Source: Tolypeutes matacus (Eukaryota; Chordata; Mammalia; Cingulata; Chlamyphoridae). Taken from it: a DNA stretch of 64,000 bases. A model generated the notes under the pieces. That model saw nothing but the letters and a program-made list of their open reading frames with translations. It was not told the origin of the DNA and searched no databases. This document shows positions 56,895 to 64,000 of this stretch, piece by piece (positions within the stretch are counted from its first letter, which is position 1; each line of letters begins with the position of its first letter). Made by a program: the position numbers and the translations under genes. The stretch spans positions 4,554,642-4,618,641 of the forward strand of contig JAKSZT010017954.1 in assembly GCA_026826555.1 (NCBI GenBank), read 5' to 3'.

Positions 56895-57330
56895 ACTGTG
56901 TCAATATGACTCTATTCTTTGTTCCAGGAAATTCTTGCCCAGGAAGATTAGACTGCAAACCAATAAATAACTTCAATGTTTTAATCAGGAAATTCCTGGA
57001 AACCAATTTATTTAGGCAATAGTTTGCTCATCTGGGCAAACCTATCAATGACCAAACAACTGTGTATCCAGATTCACTCCAAGACCCTTGCCTTGTGTGT
57101 CCAACAATCCTAAACTATTACACCATAAACTTTGCCCAATGCCAATCAGAGCCCCACCTTGAAAGACCCAACTTAAGTCAGTTAAGCCCAGAACCCAGCC
57201 CTCTCCCTTCTGAGATTCTTCTGAGACTCTGTCAAGGTGATGCTCTTCCTGACTGCAGTAGGGTAATAAACTTAGTTTTGCTTTATCAACAGGTTATTCT
57301 GCGGGTCTTTGGGAAGAGGCTGCAGTCGGC
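56895..57330 (+). mobile_element. Possible ERV1-like LTR
   Basis: It has the layout of a class I LTR: CCAAT-type words (TTTGCCCAATGCCAATCAGA at 57131-57150), a GAGATTCTTCTGAGACTCTG segment, the signal AATAAA at 57265-57270, then CTTAGTTTTGCTTTATCAAC, typical of an R/U5 region. Ends and target duplication are not defined, and no interior follows. Confidence 0.4.
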
Positions 57331-58309
57331 AGTGGGTTGCTGGAAGGCAGAGTGCTTTGTCTCCTTTTGCCTTTCTGTTGCATCTTGTTGAGTTAGTACT
57401 TTTGGACTAGCAGGGAACTGATTCCTGGGGCCCAGGAGGTGCTGCTTTTGCTAGTTTTCCTGTCTGGTTACTTTGGACTGTCTTTGGTGCCTCAAATTTC
57501 CTTTCATACACAATACTTTGGGCTGATTCTTAACCCTCACTCTTCTCATCATCTTGTTTGCAGAGGCTGCAAGTAAACACCTGTAGATCACAAGCTTATC
57601 TGTGGCCCCTGGCTTGTGACAGGGCAGGTTGAAAATTATTGGATGAGGTTAGAAGTTCTAAAGCATTGAAATGGTGAGAATCCAGAGCAGGGCATATTGG
57701 ACAACTGGGGGATCTGAGAACCGGGATAAGGGGATAAGCATTGGGTAATATTGGAACAACCCTAAGATGTTGAACTCTTAATGACTATAACTTGAAAAAG
57801 AAGTAGACAGCCTGTTGCTGCTCTTCCCCTGCCCCCCACATTGGGCTGTTGCTTTGCTTTTCACATTCAGAGGAATGACCCAGCTTTTGAGAAATGAACT
57901 GATGTAGGGCTATTGTGTGATTGACTGGGCAAGGCTTAGGGTTGGACTGCTCTCTCATGGGTCTTCAGATGGTCATAGGCTGATGAGAAAGAGGATGCAG
58001 GTACAAGAGTGAAGGGCATGAAGCAGGGACTGGGAGCTTTTGGAATGTTGAACAAGCGTGTAAAACTTATGAGAAATAGTGTTTCTCTTCCTTTTCGTTT
58101 CCTTTCTATGCCGTCACATCCCTCTACTCTGCTCTTTCCACCAATTCCATAGCTGGATGGATGGTTAGTCATTAATTTTGCAAATGTTGATCATGTGGTC
58201 TATATATATCGTACAATGTGAGAGACTTTCTTTCTTGATGGGAGCAGGGAACAGGGAAAACTCTCAAGACCATTTTCATCATTGGTATTAGGCCAGGTCA
58301 ATTCAGAAA
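57331..58309. other. Single-copy DNA, nothing recognised
   Basis: No named repeat or supported exon. The 78-codon minus frame at 57936-58172 lacks motifs. Confidence 0.3.
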
Positions 58310-58520
58310 AGCCACTGTGGTGGACATTGGCTGCCTACCAACTATTCCCTTCCACTGTCCTTGCTAACAGAACTGTGATTGGTCAGAGTGGCACTGCCCC
58401 TCGTCAAACACTCAGATTCTCCAACCTCCCTTGTAGCTAAGGGTGGACACATGACACAGTCTGACTGATGAGACATAGGTAGAAGTCTGCTGGGGTGCCA
58501 CACTTTCATTTTCTCTTTCT
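58310..58520. repeat. Possible old LTR-like repeat
   Basis: CTCCAACCTCCCTTGTAGCT and AAGGGTGGACACATGACACA, followed by GACTGATGAGACATAGGTAG, recall an old mammalian LTR-type repeat that I cannot name. Confidence 0.4.
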
Positions 58521-58581
58521 TCTTGTCTTGAAATGATTAAGATATGGGGTTTGACTTCAAAGAGTTCACTGCCCTTGGGGG

Positions 58582-58870
58582 AGACATTCATTCATTCAAC
58601 AAATGTTTATTGAACACCTATAAAGTGTCAGTCATGGTACTAGGTGCTGGTGGATGAAGCTTCTAGTATCCCTATTCTTCTGAGACTTACATTTCTAGCT
58701 AGAGAAGCAAATCAGTCAAGTAACAACCAAACAATAAGAAAATAGTAGCTGGTGATAAACAATCTGATGAAAACAAATCAGGGAGCAATTGGAGGCCACT
58801 GCTGGTTGGTGCCAAGCGAAGACTTTTCTGAGGAGACTTCTATCTGAGATTCTGAAATAACAAGGAGGCA
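58582..58870 (-). repeat. L2 LINE 3' region
   Basis: ATTCATTCATTCAACAAATG, TTTATTGAACACCTATAAAG, TGGTACTAGGTGCTGGTGGA and CTTACATTTCTAGCTAGAGA are antisense L2. Confidence 0.85.
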
Positions 58871-58888
58871 ACAATCAGCATATCGTTG

Positions 58889-59419
58889 AATGCTGTTTTA
58901 ATTTGCTAAAGCTACCAGAAATGGGCTGGCTTTTACAATGGGGATTCATTAACATATAGGCTTACAATTCTGAGGCCTCAAAAGTGCCCAACTCAAGTCT
59001 TCGTCAGGAGATGCTTTTTCCCTGAGCTGCAGCTGTGGGTAACCAGACACATGGCAGTGTCTGCCAGTCTCTGCCTTGTACTTCAGGCCTCGTTGCTTTC
59101 AACTTCTGCCTTCCTCTCTCCCAGGTTCCTTTGATTTCAACTTGTTGCTCTTGTGGCATTCTCTCTGCTCCTGTGGCTTTCTCTCTCTGTCTCTGCAGCT
59201 TCCTCTATTTGTATTACTCCATTTTATAAAGGACTCCAGTAAGAGGATTAAGACCCACCCCGGTCATGCTCTACTGAAGTGATCTAATCAAAAGGAAGGT
59301 CCTCTAACTAAATCTAATCAAAAGGTCCCATCTACAATAGGTTTTACCCTCACAGTAATGGATCAATTCAAGAACATAATTTTCTGGGGCCCACAAAAGA
59401 CTCAAACCACCACAGATGC
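58889..59419 (-). mobile_element. Xenarthran MaLR-like solo LTR, antisense
   Basis: The LTR spans 58894-59414 and on the minus strand begins TGTGGTGGTTTGAGTC and ends TAGCAAATTAAAACA. Flanks AATGC (58889-58893) and GATGC (59415-59419) are a target duplication with one mismatch. Contains TTATAAAGGACTCCAGTAAG (plus strand) shared with the 60612 copy, so the two are close relatives lying about 1.2 kb apart in opposite orientation. Confidence 0.92.
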
Positions 59420-59739
59420 TCAGGGTAGAATGGTCAGAAGGACAGCTGAAAAAGAACCCTAGGGCCAGAATGACCAGTGTGGATTCAAGGAGCAGAGAAA
59501 TGACTGGTGATATTGGGTGTACAGAGGACAATTGCCTTTCGGTGAGCTGAGTAGTACCATGGTGGAGAAAGTATGAACGGCTTTGACAACCGAGCAGGGA
59601 GTGGCTACACTTATGTGGCTCTTCTGGTTTTGTAGGTCACATGAAGTCTCCTGGGGACTTAACTGACCTGCAATGGAAAATTCAGGGAATGCTGACCATG
59701 CCTGTCTTGCTACTCCTGTCTTTTCTTTCTTCTTTTTTT

Positions 59740-59910
59740 CATTAATTTTTATTGTAGTAACAGATATACAACTCAAATCCCCCCTTTTAACCACTTTTGA
59801 GTGTACAATTTAGTAGTATTAATTACATTCATGATATTGTGCTACCATCAAAATATTCATTGCCGCATCATGCCCCAGAGTCCCCAATTAGCCATTGAAA
59901 TAGACTGCTT
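59740..59910 (-). mobile_element. L1M 3'-end fragment, antisense
   Basis: TTTTTATTGTAGTAACAGAT, TTTTAACCACTTTTGAGTGT, ACAATTTAGTAGTATTAATT and TGTGCTACCATCAAAATA are antisense L1M 3' text. Confidence 0.75.
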
Positions 59911-60023
59911 AGACTTCCCCAAGGTTCCCTTGGGCATGATTTTTATATGACCTCTCTAGCAATCATGTGATCATGTACGAGCTATGCCAACACAGAGATG
60001 TGACTGTTTATAAGAAATGAGTG

Positions 60024-60220
60024 GGAAGCGGCTGTGGCTCAATCAGTAGAGCTCCCGTTTACCATATGGGAGGCCCCGGGTTCGGTTCCTGGGGCCTCCT
60101 GGTGAAGGCAAGCCCGCCCGCACGGCGTGGTTAGCTGACCCAGCGAGCACAAGCAGCAAGGGGGGGATAAATGAATAAATAAATAAAATCTTTAAAAAAA
60201 AAAAAAAAAAGAAAGAAAAA
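60024..60220 (+). mobile_element. DAS-type SINE, intermediate form
   Basis: tRNA-like head with A box TGGCTCAATCAGTAGAG (60034-60050) and B box GGTTCGGTTCC (60079-60089), a short body (GCGTGGTTAGCTGACCCAGC), then an (AAAT)n and A-rich tail. The duplication AAGAAATGAGTG flanks it (60012-60023), with GAAATGAGTG again at 60221-60230. Good preservation suggests a young copy. Not a tRNA gene. Confidence 0.95.
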
Positions 60221-60230
60221 GAAATGAGTG

Positions 60231-60611
60231 TGCTTTCAGTCATTTAAAAGCAAATATTAGAATTTTCACAAAGTGTACAATTAAATAGGTCCTACTGCTC
60301 TCGAACTTCACACTTGATGCACAAAAGTGTTTATTACAACTTTATGTATTTCTGGATTTATCACAGGGACACCCTTTTGACAGAATCTGCTTAACTCTTT
60401 CAAAATTGGCATTTAAACAGGGACAATAATATGTTATTCTCCTAAGAGCTCTGTCTTCGTTCTCATTAGATTTATTATCCAAGAAAAATGAGAATGTGTT
60501 TACAAAGAAAGATATGTATATATAAAATTATTTAAAGTTAAGAATTTTATCAGTTCTCATTAATTTAGATTAATTTCTGTTGGAACAAAGTAGGTTACAT
60601 TAGGAATAGCT
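60231..60611. other. Candidate conserved non-coding element
   Basis: AT-rich single-copy text between a SINE and an LTR: GGCATTTAAACAGGGACAAT, CTCATTAGATTTATTATCC and CATTAATTTAGATTAATTTC. No repeat phrasing or coding frame. Confidence 0.35.
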
Positions 60612-61188
60612 TGTATGGTAGTTTGAGGATTCTATGGACCCCAGAAAAGATCATGTCCCTAGAGCTAATCCATTCCTATGGGTGTAAACCTATTATAGGT
60701 GGGATCTTCCCTTTGATTATATTACTTCAATAGGGTGTGGCCCAGGGTGGGTCTTAATCCTCTTACTGGAGTCCTTTATGAACTGGATGAACACAGAGAC
60801 AGAGAGAACCCCCCACCCCCAGAAGCTGAGAGAGAAGATCCCAGAAACCAGAAGCTAAAATCAATGGAACCCAGGATAGAGAAAGCTGCAGGAGCAGAGA
60901 GAAAGTCACAGGAGCAGAGACAAACCTGAAGGAAGCCTGAAGTTGAAAGCATTAAGACCCGGAGGAGAAGGCAAAAACAGCAGGTGCCACCATGTGCCTT
61001 CCCATTTGTGAGAGGCGTCCAGGATCACTGGCAACCAGTCTTTAGGGAGAAAAGCATCACCAGATGAAGCTTTCGTTTGGGCATTTTCATGGCCTCAGAA
61101 CTGCAAGCTTATAAGTTAATAAATACCCATTGTAAAGGCCAACACCATATCTGGTATATTGCCTTGGTAGCCTTTAGCAAACTAAACA
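60612..61188 (+). mobile_element. Complete xenarthran MaLR-like solo LTR
   Basis: Starts TGTATGGTAGTTTGAGGATT, holds AGAGCTAATCCATTCCTATG, ACTGGAGTCCTTTATGAACT and TTCATGGCCTCAGAACTGCA, and ends GCAAACTAAACA. 577 bp. It is the best local reference for the family, and the fragments at 3648 and 58894 align to it. Target duplication not clear. Confidence 0.92.
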
Positions 61189-61219
61189 GCTGATTAAAAT
61201 GTAAATTTCTTAAAGAATC

Positions 61220-61800
61220 TGTGGTAGATTGCAAAAAATGGCTGTACATTTCCCCCTCCCTGCATCCACACTCTTTGGTAGTGCTCTCCCCATAAAGACC
61301 TTATTTGCTTTGACCAGTGGGATGCTGGCAAAGGAGATGCAAGCAGAGACTTGAAAAGTGCTCACATGTTGGGATTGCCCTTTCTTGGGAAACTGTGACC
61401 ATCACCATCGGAACAACCTGGGGCTAGCCTGCTGGATGATGAGAGTGACACCCCAGCTGACAGCCAGCTAACCACCAGATGGGAATTAGGCCATCATTAG
61501 CCAGCTGACCTCAAATGCATGCATGAACTCACCCTGGACCAGCAGAAGAACCTTCTCTTTATGCCTTCCTGGAACTTATATGTGATAGGGGAAGTAGAGC
61601 AGCCACATTGAGTCCAGGAAGCAAGACACACTCACTGGGGATGGCTGGGAGGAAAAATAAGCAGAAACTAGTGTCTCTGGTGACAACATGAAGCTACAGT
61701 ACCAGCCCTAGAAAGCCTACCTAAAAGATAAATGCTTTTATCTTCAGCCACTGTAGTTTGGGTTTTCTATTATGTGCAACCAAATTTATTCCTAACTGAA
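61220..61800 (+). mobile_element. MLT1-type (ERVL-MaLR) LTR
   Basis: Starts TGTGGTAGATTGCAAAAAAT, then TGCTTTGACCAGTGGGATGC, TAGCCTGCTGGATGATGAGA, CAGCTGACAGCCAGCTAACC, GACCAGCAGAAGAACC and a 3' block TTCAGCCACTGTAGTTTGGG. An old placental-wide LTR, not the local lineage type. Confidence 0.75.
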
Positions 61801-62479
61801 AAATTGGTTAATTAAAAATACAGTTTCCACTGAAGACGCTTCTGTAAGAGCTTCCCTCCAGTCCAGACAAAGGGGAGGGGAATGGGGGACCTGAGGAACT
61901 ACAAAAGACAAGGGGGCTCTCTAGGTCAAAACTGAGAGGACTTTCAGGGTTGAGCAGGAAGCCAACATTGGAAAGGGGGTTAATTCACTCTACTAACCAA
62001 AATAAAACAAGGCCAGATGCTGCGAATGCAAGGTAGGCATGGAAGCCAGGAAGTAGAGGGACTAAGAAAGAAGGACGGTGAGTGAGGAGTGTGAGGGGAT
62101 CACCTGGAATATGTACTTTTAGAGGTCAAGGGCATATTAACTGCATGACCCACACATGGTAAATGGGGTGGGGGTGGGGGCTGACAGACTGAAAAACCCA
62201 AGGCTTGGCTAGATCCCTCCCTCTGGTCTGCAGAGGTGAAGCTTCTCTCCTCAAGTTGGGGAATTCCTGGCCTACGGAAGCAGCACTCAGTCACCTCAGA
62301 ACTGTTATTGAGAAAACACCAAGAATGAAACACCCCGTCCTTCATTAAGGAGCAGCCTGGATTCGAGAACTCACGTTTCCCAAGCACCTGAGCTTCTGGC
62401 TTTGCCACCTGTTCTCTCCTCCCTCCGCCCCTTCACAGTGCCAGGTTCCTCCCTGAGCATTTGCTTCCTGAAATAGAGT
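61801..62479. other. Single-copy DNA, nothing recognised
   Basis: A 102-codon minus frame (62100-62408) has no domain. No repeat identified. Confidence 0.3.
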
Positions 62480-62700
62480 CTCATTTCACTGCTGTGCCTT
62501 TGTGATTTACTGCATGTGAGCATCAGTAGAGTAAGACACTTCATTTTCCTACCTGATGCATGAGGAGTCATAAAAATAAATCTCAGAAGTCAGACTCAAG
62601 GGCCTCTTGATTAAGAGTTAAATTGCAGGTATGATTTACTCAATTCAAGCTTGGGGGAAACAAGGGATCTTGAGGATGCTGTAATTGGCAAACTCACATT
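62480..62700. other. Candidate conserved non-coding element
   Basis: Single-copy text with CTTTGTGATTTACTGCATGT, CTTGATTAAGAGTTAAATTG and GATGCTGTAATTGGCAAAC. Enhancer-like composition, no frame or repeat phrasing. Confidence 0.35.
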
Positions 62701-62904
62701 TCCTCCTCTCCCGAGTGCACATACCTGTGGAACACGTGTGGAGGTGATGGAAAGCCTGAACTTGGCGTGGGCTGTGGAGGAGCAGAAGATGTGAGGATTG
62801 GACTTGTGAGCTGGAAAACTCTTCTGAGGTTGGTTTTGATGAAGTCAGTCAGCAGGCTCAAGGGTGTGACCTTTAGGGAGGAACATCCTGGAAGGAACAA
62901 GATA

Positions 62905-63015
62905 AGAAGTTTGGTCTTGACTTTGCCACTGCTGAGTGGCAGGAATTTTGCACAACTACGTATGAGTGGGTCCTGTTTCCTTACCTAAAAAAAATGGGTG
63001 AGACTAAATTACTTG
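62905..63015 (+). repeat. MIR SINE fragment
   Basis: GTCTTGACTTTGCCACTGCT, TGTTTCCTTACCTAAAAAAA and ATGGGTGAGACTAAATTAC follow MIR. Confidence 0.65.
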
Positions 63016-63029
63016 AAAAAATACATACA

Positions 63030-63950
63030 CCCTTTTGACTGACTTATGAGAACTTGAGAATGAGGAGGAGTATGGAAACATTTTTGTTTGTAAGTTTTAT
63101 TATGAAGGGGATCTGAGAATGAACCAGGAGTTGGAGAGGAATGTCAGGGTAGGTTGCTTTAAAACTGAAGATAATAAAGCATGTTTCAATGATTCAGGAC
63201 AGAGGAATACATTGAAGTTACAGAAAGAGCGAGGATAAGTGTAGTCAAAGTCCTTCAGTGGGTGAAAGGAGAGAGAATGTAGAGCTCAAGTGGCCTCTGA
63301 TAGGATCAGAGAGGCAGGTGACATGGGCAGAAATATCAGGAGATAGCTGGATTGGATAGTGGAAGGGCTTCTCTGGTGGTTTCTGTTTTCTCAAAGAACA
63401 AGGAGAAGTTGTCAGCTGCAGGGGTAGGGAGCTATTCTGGAGGTTTGATGAGAAAGACGTGATAGCATCTCAGAAACCAAGAAAGTGAATTTACTAGGGC
63501 AATAGTCAGCATTGTTGTTCAGTGCTGAGCATTCATTTGAGGTACATGGTCACAAACGTAAATAAGACCAGTCGGCCTGGTTGTGGGATTTCTTTTCTGC
63601 AGTGCTCAGCTGCGTGAGTGCAGACACAGAGGAGGTGGCTGCTGGCTTTAACACGGGATGAGATTTGCCAGGTGAGTATCTCACAGTGAGAAGTGGGAAG
63701 AAGAAGGTGTTTGTAAAGGGGTCATTATAGTGCGAGACCCTAATATGGGTAAAGAGGGAAGTGAGGACTTGAGAAAGGCAAGAGATAATGAAAAAGCAGT
63801 AGACTTAATGATTGGAAGTCTCAAAGGTATCAAAGAGTTGTTGGACTGGGGGGTTCTGAAGTAAGTGGGCTGGAAGGTGGTGATGAGAAAAGCACACATT
63901 TGTACAGGATTTTCAACTCCTTTCTTCATGGTTTAGAAGGATGAAGGTGA
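63030..63950 (-). repeat. Ancient LINE-like sequence, possibly L2
   Basis: AAATAAGACCAGTCGGCCTG, GTTGTGGGATTTCTTTTCTG and GTAAGTGGGCTGGAAGGTGG are phrases I associate with a very old mammalian LINE, probably L2-type coding sequence read antisense. The 82-codon minus frame (63681-63929) may be a remnant of it. Assignment is tentative. Confidence 0.35.
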
Positions 63951-64000
63951 ATGCTTATGAGTCTAAGAACATGGTCTAGTCCTGTTGAAGTACAAACAGC

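Noticed and set aside
60024..60100. tRNA gene
   Set aside because: A and B boxes are present, but the sequence is flanked by target duplications, has an A-rich tail and lacks a full tRNA 3' half, so it is a SINE head.

Overview
This window is mammalian nuclear DNA, most likely from an armadillo-type xenarthran. The best evidence is five copies of a tRNA-derived SINE with the DAS-SINE layout known from the nine-banded armadillo. There are also many LTRs of a MaLR/ERVL-like family that look lineage-specific, over a background of old mammalian repeats (MIR, L2, L1M, MLT1, MER5/MER20-type). I found no protein-coding gene, tRNA gene, rRNA, CRISPR array or bacterial or phage feature. Open frames reach at most about 198 codons, none shows a family I recognise, and several lie inside repeats. 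The window looks like a large intron or an intergenic region.

Layout: 0-5 kb holds a long DAS-SINE, an MLT1-type LTR and L1, MIR and L2 fragments, including an L2 interrupted by a hAT-type MITE. 5-20 kb alternates single-copy DNA with two more SINEs, a 5'-truncated L1 with flanking duplications, an antisense LTR, an L1 3' end and a full-length LTR (17768-18407, duplication GGGAC) that splits an ancient LINE-like element. 20-38 kb is mostly single-copy DNA with MIR and L2 fragments, a (CATC)n array containing a 10-base assembly gap, an LTR with an L1 piece inside it, and several AT-rich blocks that look like conserved non-coding elements. 38-48 kb holds LTRs (one with duplication ATGAT), L2 and L1 pieces and another SINE. 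49.7-53.4 kb is an antisense L1 region containing a THE1/MST-like provirus with a truncated 5' LTR, a 1.5 kb interior and a complete 3' LTR. 54-64 kb has L1 3' ends, an ERV1-like LTR, an antisense and a sense MaLR-like LTR, a DAS-SINE, an MLT1 LTR and old LINE-like sequence.

Nothing here is a multi-gene system. The useful content is the transposon record (nesting, target-site duplications, lineage-specific LTRs, a variable module inside the SINEs) and a set of single-copy segments that could be regulatory. Repeat family names come from remembered consensus patterns read by eye. Boundaries of old fragments are accurate to tens of bases. Boundaries with target duplications are close to exact.
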